64,000 nucleotides of DNA from Otis tarda (lineage: Eukaryota; Chordata; Aves; Otidiformes; Otididae). Numbering within the stretch: the stretch's first letter is position 1; each line of letters opens with the position of its first letter. A program made the translations under genes and the position numbers. The notes under the pieces are model-generated. The model saw only the letters and a program-made list of their open reading frames with translations, was not told the DNA's origin and ran no database searches. Below are positions 1 through 11,238 of the stretch, one piece after another. The stretch covers positions 92,173,963-92,237,962 of the forward strand of contig CM048554.1 of NCBI GenBank assembly GCA_026413225.1, in the 5' to 3' direction.

Positions 1-67
1 CATCTAACACAGACTAGCTCTTTTGACAGGACAATCAGGAAAATTCCTATTGTCTAAAGACACAATA

Positions 68-84
68 GGAGAGAGAGAGAGAAG
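68..84. repeat. (GA)n microsatellite
   Basis: A short uninterrupted GA run, visible directly. It is a common polymorphic simple repeat with no function implied. Confidence 0.8.
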
Positions 85-1210
85 ATATATAGCAGACAAA
101 GGGGAGAAGGAATCTTATGAACTATGATCTTTGGAAAGGAAGGCGCATTATTTATATATACTGACAAGATTTGCTCTGCCACTGAGGACTGGAAACCTAA
201 CGCAGCTACAGGAATGAATGATAGATGCTACAGTTAAGCTTGGGTCTCCCAGATCTCTGTGCCTGGCAGCAAATCTGGAGGGAGAGAGAGGCTTTCTGTG
301 GTAAGGGAGGATAGTGTTGGCACAGTTTGAGTAAACTGCACATATTTAACTCCATGGGATCAGGTGGAGTGCAACATGGTGAATTAGCTGATGTCCTTGC
401 AAGGTTAATCTCCATTGGTGCTGGACAATGGCAAGGCAAATGTTGCACCCATCTTCCAAAAGAGGTGAATCATCCTCAAAGAAGGAGAAATCAGGAACTA
501 CAGACCAGTCAGCTTCATCTCAACCCCTGTAACAATTTGTGGAGACAGTGCTCTAGGAAACCATGTCTAGGCGTTGAAATACTAACAGAATAGATGGTTT
601 GAGATGAGATACATAAATTTAAAAATGTACCCATTTCTTCAGTCTGGTGCTCTGTTTTTCCTACCTTTTAATTGTCTGGCTTGTGGCAAACACATAGCTA
701 TGTTATGCAGGAGTATGTGTATTTGTCTACAGAGTAAACCTCATAGAAGTGTTGTGAATGATCCAGCTTTTGTCTCACCTTTTCTCCAAGTATTACCAAC
801 AGCAGATCCTCATCTTCTTACACTGTCTGAGTTGCCCTGTTCTATATTAATCATAGTAATCCTGAATTTTCCTGTTAGCCGATGATGAAACACTGAAGTC
901 AAAGGCACTTAAAGGGACGTGTTTACTCATATACTGTATTTATTGTTGGAAAAATTACTCTACTGGCCTAAGGAGAGCATAGATATTCCATGGCTGGAGA
1001 AATACCAATTGTACATTAGATGATTTTTCTCTTGGAAAGATTAAATGCACAATATTTCATTCCAACTTGATTTGCTTCATTTACAAAGTTGGCAATTGGG
1101 TCCTTTCTTAAAATGGATGTGCTCTTTAAACATTAACATTTGGTAAAAATTTTAGCATGATTTAGAGTTGGAATGGCTTCAGACCACTCATTTAGCAGTT
1201 ATTGTTGCTT

Positions 1211-1246
1211 TTATTTATTTGTTTAATTTTATTTATTTATTCATTT
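1211..1246. repeat. (TTTA)n-like microsatellite
   Basis: Imperfect TTTA/ATTT units are interrupted by GTTTAA and end in TTCATTT. It is an AT-rich simple repeat with no gene context. Confidence 0.75.
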
Positions 1247-4200
1247 GCAATTGCAGAGGACTTCTATTTTGTTGATCATATCATTAGCTTTTGGCAAACA
1301 CAAAGTTATGAACTAGCAAAAATAGTATTTCACTCTGAAAGTTATGGTAATTCTATAAAAGAGCAGTGAATTTTGGATTAAATGATTTAGAAAAAATGAA
1401 ATTATGTTTGTGTTCATTTATGAGTTCAGAATTTGACCTAACTTCATTTATATCAAGTCACATTCTTCTCTGCGTTGCCTTTTTGCACTCCCTTGTCTGC
1501 CCTTTAAATTTGACTTTGTGTGATCTATCATTGTCTTTTCTGAGAAGTCATTTCTTATTTCTTGAGACACTATGGTGGTGGAGATCAGCTTAGATATTTG
1601 AACTGACAAATTCTTGGTTTAACACTTGGTCCAGCAAAGAACTTGAAACTATGATTAACTTCAAGCACCATTGATTTTCATGGGACTAATCATATGCTTT
1701 AAAGTAAGCATGCCCTTCTACACTTCTCTTGAATATGTCTGTATCCAAGAACTCAGGGGTCTGCTTGGCTTGGGGAGGTGAATTGTGTTTTCCCCTTAGT
1801 CTGGTGCTCGGAGGTGTCCACATGCCAAGGGTGCTCAGGCATTTGGAAAGGACCCTCGAAGAAAAGGGTAACACTGATTTGTACTCATTCATGAAGACGT
1901 CAATAGTAATTTGCTATGCACTTTCATAAAGTCAGTTGATGATTTTTGTTTGTTAATTTCGGTAAAGATCTAGAGCAGTGCATAGAGCCTATGTATTGAA
2001 ACTTCATTAAGAGTGCGGTCAATATGCTTAAATTACTAGCAAATGGTGCTATTATGGCTACTTCCCAGCTCCTTTGCAGCCACTGTCATCTCCTAAACAA
2101 CTTTTGCTACCACCAAGTACTGGACAAATTTAGCCCTGCTGTTAGAAGGCAGACTGCAATTTATAAGCATGCATAACTTTCAGTGCAAAATTTAGCTGAA
2201 CCTTATATTCCTTTTGGATCATCTCCCTTTTGAGAAAAGATTATTACCATTACATCAGAAGGGAAGTGGTGTAAGCATACGTGTCTGAAACTGCAAACTA
2301 CAAATCAGATGCTATTTTTAGTCTTGAAAGGCACTGTTGTGCCTATTCTGAGATTCAGTATCTGTAGTGTCCCTTCAGATTCCCTGGAATGAAATCTCCA
2401 ACGTACACTTTTCACCTGAAGATCTCTTCCTTGCCTTGCCTTTGCCTTGTCTTGTCTTCCCTCTTCTTGTTAACTAATTCCCCTTCTAATGAAGACACGT
2501 CTGGAGTTAGTGAAGAAAAGGAGCTGTTTGTGTACCATCACTGGGCTCATGTTCTGTCCCTTTCCCAGCCCTTTGTCTTTTCAGTGGTTAAAGTCTGTTA
2601 GGGAAACAAAGCACTGTGGAGACTATTTTTCAGTGAGCTCCTGAGGCTGACTGTAATATCTATAATAGCAAATAGTTTAGTGTGGCAACAGCTCAGTAAG
2701 GACAGAAAAAAAAATAAATGGCATTTAGGTCACATTCCTAGTTTCTGAGAAAATACTGAGGGGCAGAAGAAGGAAAAGAAATAGACTTATGTCTGGAAAA
2801 AGCTAAGTCCCTTAGCATGAAAAAAGAACTGTGTCACAGACACAGCTGAGGTTAAGAATAGGTATGTTACATCATCTTTTGCACAATGCAGTAGTGGGAA
2901 AAGGGAGGAAATGAGGCCTTAGGAGAGGAATAAATAAATTAGAGCCAGGTTTTACAGAAAAAATGGCTAGACTGGAAGCTCCTTAGGAAAAATCTGGATT
3001 GTGATCCGTGTTAGATACAGGTGAGGAAAGAATGGAAAGAACTACTCTAAAAAAAGAACAGAATAGTTGGGTTTACTGATGACATGGAAGAAATGGTCAG
3101 TGATCTGAGAACATTCAGTTCATTCAGTTATTTGTTAAAAGATCCTGTAATTACTTCTGGCATGTGAATGATGGTGGCAAGCTGTGCAGCAGCCTTTCAA
3201 ACTCCAGTGTCCCCCTAAACCTAACAGGAAAAATGTATACAAAACTCTGAAGAGTTTCTTTCCCACATTAGACTTTATTCCAGACTGCAATCAAATTAGT
3301 CAAGAGAAGGTTTTCTTGAGAGCAAATTCTACCTTCAGGACCATACCTCTGGCATCTTGTCCATGTTATGTGATAAAACAAGGGAGTTTCATCAGTCCTG
3401 TGAGAACGCAGAACTTCTGTGGGGTGGGAGCTGTGCTCAGCAGTGGCAACATCCCATCCTCCTTGGAGAAAAGTGGTACTTTGATGGAAGGACTGTTGGC
3501 TGTTGGGGTGTGCAGAGGAGCTCCTAATAAATGTAGCCTACAAGCCAGCTGAATGCTGAGCTTCTTTGCACAAACCAAACAAATGGTTCAAAACTTCATT
3601 CTTTATTTAATCAGTGGCTTTAATCATGAATAATCCAGAAAGGAATACTTAACCTGTCAACCCATAGTGCAAGGTGCTGAGCTGGATGGCCTATCAGCCT
3701 CTAAATCTTCAGGTAGGGCTTTGCAAAAAGACCTGTTCTATGCTTCCATTTCTAGCCTGGCCCGAAGAAATGGAGGGAAAGAGAAAAAAAGTGTACTCGG
3801 TGTTTCTCGGGTCAGCTGGAAAAAGCCCAGCATCCCAGCTCTGAAAGTATAGACTGAAAGTCTGAAAGCAATTTAAACTGTTTGGAGAAAAACTTGGAAA
3901 AATAAACAAAGTGCATAGGGTTACATGGGAAAAATGCTGGATACTAAATGATTAAGCATTAAACAGGTGTCAGGCAAAGGTTGTAAAAGCAATAGCCTAG
4001 GGATAAAAATGACTGGGGATGATACAATATCTCTACTGAAACCAACCATTAGTTTAATTCTGGAGTACTGCATCAATATGTTGGACAGGATAGGGTCTAC
4101 TTCTTGGAAGCTCTATTTTGTCTCTGGACACTAAAAAGATGCAAACATATTCTGGAACGTCCTAGAATTTAGCACCTCTTATCTCTTTGTGTTCTTAGCA

Positions 4201-6743
4201 ATTGTACTTCTTTCTAAATTTTTATTTAAAATTCTTCAGCATGCTAATATAGTTTTGCTTCAAACAAGAAAGCAGATTCAGGAAAGGTGTGTGTCATGTA
4301 AAGGACCATAGCTTCTAATTCCACTCTCACTTGGAGCCTGTGTCTAGGAGCGTTTTCAATCAGTTTGCATTCAGTAACAGACAATGGAAATTAATGCACT
4401 TGGATCCATTTTTAAAGAAGAAAACAAATAATATTTAGGTTTTCATTTGTCTTTGGTCAATTCAGAGGAAACTCTTTTATAAGTATGCTTCCTGTTACAA
4501 TTTCGGATGATCATTTCCTGATTCCAGACAGATTACCTGTTCTCAGTCCTCCAAAGTAAACCAGTTTAAAAAAAGCCTACAGAACTACAGGGGATTAAGC
4601 TGTCAGAAATGTAAGTTAAAATGTAGGTAAAACCTGCTCTGGTTGCTATTTTAATCTGAACAAACACTAGCTCAGCCTACTCAGAAAGTAAAAATAAATT
4701 TGAAACAGACGTCAAGGAGTCACATACTTTACAGGAGCCCTAACCAAGCAGGGTCACTATGGCTGAACACTGAGGCTGCTCAAGAGTAAGCATCAGTTCC
4801 ACAGAGAACTGGCATATTATGACAGTCTTCATTGTTTCCATTATTACCATGGTTTTGTAGGGTTTAGAACTCTTCTATAGTTTAAGATGTCATATCCCAA
4901 CCAAATTCAGTGTGGTGTTATTATTGCAGTAAATCCCCTCAAAAAGAACTCTTTTAGCTTTCATTTTTAGTTTGGCAAATGCAGTACAAGTGATAGCATC
5001 ATTTGGCTTGTAGTCTCTAGGCAGTCCCACAGAAAGCTGTCTTGCCAGCAGAGCAGCTCAGAGCTTCTCAGCACTGGAAGCAGAAATTAAATTTTACCAT
5101 CATGTTTTGGCCAAGATTCTCCTGTTTTGGGGATGAGGGAGAAGGGTACGTGACAGAGCTAAAATGGCAAAGCAGGAAGGGAGACAAGTGCTGCTGCTAT
5201 TCCAAGACTGCTGTATACGCTCCAGTCTGCTATTAGCGGTTGCTGCTGCTGCAGCTAGAAACCTTTCCAGGCTTCTAGCACAGGCAAAAAGCCTCTGACA
5301 AATCCATTTTCCTAATGCTTTGTGTCATTTTATCGTTCCATATGTGACAGTATAAATGCCACCAGTCCTGCAGGCGTAGCTCACAAGGATAAAGTCAAGC
5401 ATCAGTGGGTAAAAACCCTCCCCTGGCTGCCTCTTAGCCTGGTGGGATGACCTCTGTCAGCTACTACTGGCACCAGTTAACCGTTGCTTAACCTACAGCA
5501 AGAAGCCCCTTAATTCACTCATCAGAACACCCTTACACACAAATCTTCACTTTAAATAGTGGTCTGAAAAGGACCTTACTGGTCCTTGATTGCTCTGTGT
5601 GGCAGAAAGCCCCAGGACCTCACTAGGATAGAGGAGAGAGAAGGAAGGAGGAACAGTAACATGGGAGCATGTGTTGCCTCAGGAACGAGCTGAGACATTC
5701 TAACAGTTTTCTGGAACTAAAAACTCCACTGGTTTTACTTAACTTAGGTGGGAATTCTAAATAGTGGGGTTTTTTTCCCACTGCATACAAGGACTCGATC
5801 TGAAATCTACTTCTTGAACATGTTCCTGAGTTATCTTGCTTGCTTATGCTTATCGATCTTGATTGTCTGAATGGGAAGTTTTAACCCTGGAAATCTAAGG
5901 GAAACTGATATGGTACCAATGGTATGTGATCTAATGTGTTCCTGTAAAAGGTAGATATTTGTCTACATGTAGTTTTATGATGGATTTTTGAAGTGTATTT
6001 CTTTCTGGAAAGATGTTAGCACATCAGAGTGAAGAGCGCGAGTGAGGATGATAATGAACTGTGTTAAGAAACAGTATTGACTTGATTTTCATGCTGGCAT
6101 TTTGCCTTCCAGTCTGGTTTTTAGACACCTACTGGTAAAGAATGTCCTTGCTAGCATTAAGCCTTGACATATTGGAAGTATATTGGAATTTATGGCTCCA
6201 TAGATTCATACATTGATTGCTGATGATTTGCGTGTACATAAACCACACATTAAAAAAATAATTAACAGCCAGTAAAATGAGAAAGAACTAACAAAGACTG
6301 CTCAGTTCATTATTAGCTTGTGAGATAATGCTTATCTTAGTAATTTTATATTGTGTTAAATGCTTTCAGGAGAGCTATTTAGCAGCTCAAATGCACATTT
6401 TTACACACAAACAAACATGTAACTATGAAACTCAAGCTGTTTGTCTCTTGGGTACATTTTTAATCTTTAACATCCAGCAGGTAATTTTGTAAAATCCTTT
6501 GGTCTTAAGGCAACAAATGGAGGAAAACAGTTCAAGATAGAAAACCAAAATGGAGTCTTGAAATTTAGAGTTCTGGTTGTGAGGTACTTTCATTCTGAGT
6601 TCTATGTGAAGTGATAGCTCGACATATGTAGATCAAAACAAAAGGCGAATCAAGTCCAGCAATACTGTTCCAGCTCTAAAATATGGAATTTTTCAGTTAT
6701 TTTATAGGTTAGGATTGCAACAGACCAAAGCACTTGACTCATT

Positions 6744-6766
6744 CTCCCTTCCCTTCCCTTCTCTTC
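6744..6766. repeat. (CCCTT)n pyrimidine tract
   Basis: About four CCCTT units in a pure pyrimidine run, lying just upstream of the CR1 fragment at 6883. It is a simple repeat. Confidence 0.7.
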
Positions 6767-6882
6767 ACTGCCTAACTTCACTAAAGCAAGAATGCTTAGG
6801 TTGCTTACAATAATTTCCTTTATTATGTGTAACTTTCCCTGTTGCTTAAGAGAGCAGACCTGTCAGTCAGACTTTTGGGATG

Positions 6883-7238
6883 GGGAAGGTTGTAGCGAGG
6901 TGGATGTCGGTCTCTTCTCCCAAGTAATAAGTGATATGACAAGAGGAAATGGCCTCAAATTGTACCAGGGGAGGTTTAGATTGGATATTAGGAAAAAATT
7001 ATTCACTGACAGGGTTGTCGAGCATTGGAACAGGCTGCCCAGAAATGTGGTGGAGCCACCATCCCTGGAGATATTTAAAAAAGGTGTAGATGTGGAGCTT
7101 AGGGACACGGTTTAGTGGTGGACTTGGCAGTGTTAGGTTAACGGTTGGACTTGGCAGTGCTAGACTAACAGTTGGACTTGATGATCTTAAGGGTCTTTTC
7201 CAACCTAAACAATTCTATGATTCTACAATTCTGTGATT
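6883..7238 (+). mobile_element. CR1 LINE 3' fragment (5'-truncated)
   Basis: This is the 3' end of a CR1 non-LTR retrotransposon in plus orientation. The end of ORF2 is still readable in one frame (roughly 6934-7115), with the CR1 landmarks [17 protein letters not shown] and PSLEIFKK. It is followed by a 3' UTR of the 'ttggacttgatgatctt' subtype and a decayed tail with ATTCTATGATT units. This 3' end differs from that of the copies at 23033, 30832, 47230 and 58011, so at least two CR1 subfamilies are present. The 5' limit is approximate, and the 5' truncation is typical of CR1. The 3' UTR carries a 27 bp tandem duplication. Confidence 0.92.
7117..7170 (+). repeat. 27 bp tandem duplication in CR1 3' UTR
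   Basis: Two adjacent 27 bp units (7117-7143 and 7144-7170) both read G(G/T)TGGACTTGGCAGTG followed by a TAG..TAAC motif. A third partial copy starts at 7171 as GTTGGACTTGATGATC. The units differ by a few transitions, so the duplication is not recent. It may be inherited from the source CR1 subfamily. Confidence 0.75.
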
Positions 7239-7309
7239 ACAAGACTGATAGTTTTCTGCAAACAAACCATGAACCAATCTGTTGCATGCTGAAAACATTT
7301 TCCCAAATT

Positions 7310-7454
7310 AAAAAAAAAACAAACCAAAAAAAAAACCAAACCAAGAAGCACTAGATACCATAGAATGTTTTGAATTTATCTTTCTTATCTTTGCTTTGCT
7401 TCATTTTCAACTCTTTTTGCTTGGGTTTTTTGTTTTTTGGTTTTTGGTTTTTTT
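7310..7454. repeat. Imperfect inverted repeat of A-rich and T-rich tracts
   Basis: An A/C-only tract (7310-7347, AAACAAACC and AAACCAAACC motifs) is followed about 70 bp later by a T/G tract (7420-7454, TTGGTTTTTGG motifs). The second is an approximate reverse complement of the first, including the CCAAG/CTTGG edge. A transcript or a single strand could fold into a hairpin here. Confidence 0.55.
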
Positions 7455-8761
7455 ATGCATATGACAAACAATGATGACTAAGACTATGATTGAAGGATTA
7501 CACAAATGATCACAAAGTTTAACTTTCCTTGGTATCAAGAAGAGCATCTGGAGCTGCTTGTCCTTTGTGTGTACCTTTTTGAAATATACATATGCAAAAC
7601 ATTTCCAACTAATCTCACAAGACCCAGTTCTTCTCTCATTTAACTTGAATAAGCCAGGAATTAATCCACTCAGTGGACAATGTTAGGTTGCTCAAGTAAA
7701 TGAAAATTTCAAGTAAATGAGAGCAGAAGCTTTCATCAGCTGTGTTTATTTTTTTCTGTTTCAGCTTTTGCATTTACTTGTGTGCCAGATAAAACAGCAG
7801 CTTCCCTTGTCTCTGAGTAACCAGAGAATTATAAATTATTCTTTTTTATTACAATAGCTGTATGTGAATTGTAGGACTGAAGCATGCCGTTCAGCTCCTC
7901 TCTCTGCTGCATGCCCCACTTGTTACCTGGCTGCACTAGGGGAAACCTGGGGCTGGGCAGCAGAGGCACAGCACCGTGGTTCAGTGACTGGGCGCTGGGA
8001 GACTAGGCAGGAATATATATACCTGGTGAATTTATATGCATGGGTCTTGTCAGTGAAGGTCACCAGAGCATTTCCATGTAGGCAGTTTTTAAGCAGCATG
8101 AGAATGTATAAACAGAGCACTTAGCTAGGATTACATTTTGAGGTGAACAATGATGTTCCAGTATAAAATAGGATAATTTCTCTCCACCGATATCTGCTCC
8201 TGCTGTCTCCTCAGCAACCGCTGCAGCCTCCTCACTCTCACTTTTGAATGTCACGGAGACCACTCCTTTTGCCACTGTTATGACTCTCATAAGTGATGGG
8301 ACCAAATTGTTTATGATCACAGGCGGCAGGCAGGAAATGGAGACACAGATAATTCGCGAGAGTTAGAAAGGAGACATATCATAGCTAGAAATGGGGATGA
8401 GAGCTTTTGATTTCTAGACCTGTTTCTTAATTATGTATTTATTTTTGCATCATCATAAGTAAAAATATTGATAGAAGCTGTTCAGTTGTTTCTTTTTAAT
8501 TCTTGTGTTCTAGGAAATGAATGGATTACAATTTGAAATGCAAAATGAAAAGATTAATATACTAATTGGCATGCTTGAATTCAGTGCTTATTTTATTTGC
8601 AATTCACATAGTCAAAATCTGAAGACTGGGCACAATGGCTGAAGCTGAAAGAATTTTGCCTAATTAAAAATATTGTTTTATTAATTTTCCTAATATCTTG
8701 ATGAAGCTGTATCATATGCTAAAGCACTGTATTGTTAGTAAACCAAAGTTAAGGAATAGAT
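7455..8761. other. Non-coding, nothing recognised
   Basis: AT-rich to mixed sequence. Short open frames on both strands at 7864-8320 overlap one another and have no recognisable domain, so I treat them as chance. Confidence 0.55.
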
Positions 8762-8884
8762 CAGAAGGAAATGGACCCGTTGGAGCGGGTCCAGAGGAGG
8801 GCTGCAAAGATGATCAGAGGGCTGGAGCACCTCTCCTATGAGGACAGGCTGAGAGAGTTGGGGCTGTTCAGCCTGGAGAAGAGC
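8762..8884 (+). mobile_element. CR1 ORF2 internal fragment without 3' end
   Basis: This 123 bp piece is nearly identical to the ORF2 segment of the minus-strand CR1 around 31197-31320. It covers the part encoding [14 protein letters not shown] and [11 protein letters not shown]. It starts at 'gaaggaaatggacc' and stops abruptly after 'ctggagaagag', where unrelated sequence begins. CR1 copies normally keep their 3' ends and lose their 5' ends, so the absence of any 3' UTR or tail points to a later deletion or to transfer by recombination. The family assignment is certain; the cause of the truncation is inferred. Confidence 0.93.
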
Positions 8885-11192
8885 ATGAGCCAGGCAATAG
8901 GTTTAACCTGGGAGGCAATCTTCAGATCCAAATAAAAAAGGGTATATCACAAGTTGCCTGCTCTGAGAGGCAAGAAGTACTGTAAAGTAGGTATCAGGAT
9001 TGCTTTTCGGGGCACAGTTGAGAATTTAGTGCCTAAATCAAAGAAGGATTGGCTTTGACTTTAATTTATTTAAAACTGTAATAACAAATCTATATCTTCA
9101 GTATTATTGAAGATAAGAAGTCTCTTGCATGCAGCTCTAATCTCCTCCTTTGGCTCTTAAAGAAAATATGTTGCTTTTCTTATGGGAATGCCATACCCAG
9201 TCTGCTGGTATAGTTAAAAGGTTAAGAGAAAACAGACTTAAAGAAGGTTAATAAAATATTTTCACATCATCATTTAATTATCTCAAGTCATTCCTAAACT
9301 AAAGTTTTTTTTTTTTCTATTATTAATTTGTCTTGCTTCAGTGAAATTAATTAGTTTTGACTTCCTTTTTGCAATGAGGTGAAGAAGGAACAGATATATG
9401 AATTTACCCTTCAGGTAGTCTGCAAGACGGAATAAATCTTGAAGGTCATTCAGAAAGTGAGTGGGTAGTTGTGAAATAGGATGTATTTCATGGTCAGTGC
9501 TACTGAAATTTGTAGCTTCATTTTGTATTCTCCTTGAACAGACAGGAATTGCTTCTGTTGTAAAATGATCGGACATGATAGATCTGTGGGCTTTTTATGA
9601 TATCCAATTTAAAGCAGACCTTTCTCTGCATTGGCAATGACCTACTGATGCTTTAGGGTGGAACAAGAGGTTTCTCAGCAACCTTCTTGAATGTTGCACC
9701 TTTTTTTTTTTCATTGCAGAGTGTCTTCAGTGTTGGCTGGGCTCTCATGGAACAGGCAGTTCTTTATTTGGGTACAGATATCTCGCTGGCACTGGGATAT
9801 CTTTGTGAAGGTATTGGCTGCATCTGTAAAAAATAAAATATAAAACTGACTTTCACTACATGTTTGTTGATTGTCGAAGCCATGTTGTCTCTAAACTTCA
9901 TTCTTAAGCAAAGCCAGTAGGAAACACCCATGCAGAAAACAGAGACATTCTAGGAAGTGGGCCAATTATGCTCCATCAGTCTACGGGTCTTGCTGAAATG
10001 GATAGTTGAAAGTACTGCAATGTTTCACTTCTACTTCTGATGATATGTGTCCACAATTGCTCTGTTATTCTGATATGACTGTTTTCAGGAAAGTGTTTGG
10101 AATCCCATAGGAGTTCTGTATTTTCTTTTAAGATATATCACAATTAAGAGAGAGCATCTTTTTGAGATCACATGCTATGTTTGCTGATGCTTCATGCAAT
10201 GCTGAAATTTTCTTTTATTTTACAACTTGGGAGCTAGAAACATTTGCTGTAAGCACTAGAAGCAACTTATTTTACCGCCACATTTTTTCCAACTGAAATT
10301 TTATGGATCTGATAAGACTTTCCAGAGGGCAAAGAACATTTCCTTCTATGCATATTGTGTGCTGCTCCTTCTATACCTATCAATCGTGTATTTCATGCTA
10401 CACTGAAGAGCACTAACCACAAATGCAGCAGAAGAAAGAGAGGAAAAAACAAACGTAGGAAGGAATTTCAGACTTTTTATCAGCCTCTGAAAGAGACTGA
10501 AGATATTTATTGTTTATATAATTTTGAAGGTTAAAAGTTAAAATGAAACTTAAACTTCATCTTGTTGAAAATTATGTAATTTGGTTTTATGTGAGAACAG
10601 TTACTGATATCGTACATATAAGAAAAAAAAGATGGTTTTGACTATGAAAGCTGCTGAGATGAAAATCTTGGCAAATGAAGATTTTTCTTTACAGTACATA
10701 TTTCACACTGATATCACTAATGTGAAAATGAAACATTTACATTATGAATCACACAAAGTATCACAATGATATATTAGGTAAATGAAAGCCTTCCACAGAA
10801 AGTGTACTTTATCCAAAAAACAACCATATGAGAAGGTTATCTCTTATACATAACTTGTCTGGTTTTGTCTGAATGACAAAAAACAATGTTTAATGCTCGG
10901 CTCTCGAGTGCATCATGGGGAATCTGACTGGGTTCCTTTATTACATTTACTCCACCAAAAAACTATTAAGATCCCAAAGGGACACATTATTCTTGGCTGC
11001 ACTTGTGGAGCTCATTGGAACCAGGTGTCACAAAACCCTGACAAAATGCAGAATTTGAAAATAACAGGGTTGGTACATGGAGCCAGTGGGGCAACATCTC
11101 CTGCTGGATCTTTGCCCTGGTTCAGTGATGCACAAGTCAGAAAATCTTTGCTTTGGGGATAGTAGGTGTGACTACTCAGAGTCATTATTTAA

Positions 11193-11238
11193 TGTGACAG
11201 AATATGTAATGTGAATGTGACGGGGCATGTAATGAGAA
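11193..11238. repeat. 23 bp tandem duplication, diverged
   Basis: Units 11193-11215 and 11216-11238 both follow TGTGAC(A/G)G..(T/C)ATGTAATG(T/A)GAA and match at most positions. It is a small local duplication with no known role. Confidence 0.6.

Larger units (their letters stand above)
1..6882. other. AT-rich non-coding DNA, no gene recognised
   Basis: No open frame exceeds about 120 codons, and none shows a recognisable domain or a consistent splice pattern. The stretch holds short microsatellites, listed separately, and otherwise single-copy-looking AT-rich sequence. A motif near 4050-4100 faintly recalls the CR1 phrase encoding a 'leu-glu-tyr-cys' stretch, but it is too short to call. Intron or intergenic origin cannot be told apart from sequence alone. 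Confidence 0.6.

Noticed and set aside
4040-4110. Possible very old CR1 fragment ('tctggagtactgcatc')
   Set aside because: Only about 16 bp match the CR1 pattern convincingly. Flanking sequence does not continue the element.
10893-11162. 89-codon plus-strand frame with 'SRVHHGESDWVP' start
   Set aside because: No family recognised, no supporting splice signals, and length within chance expectation for the window.
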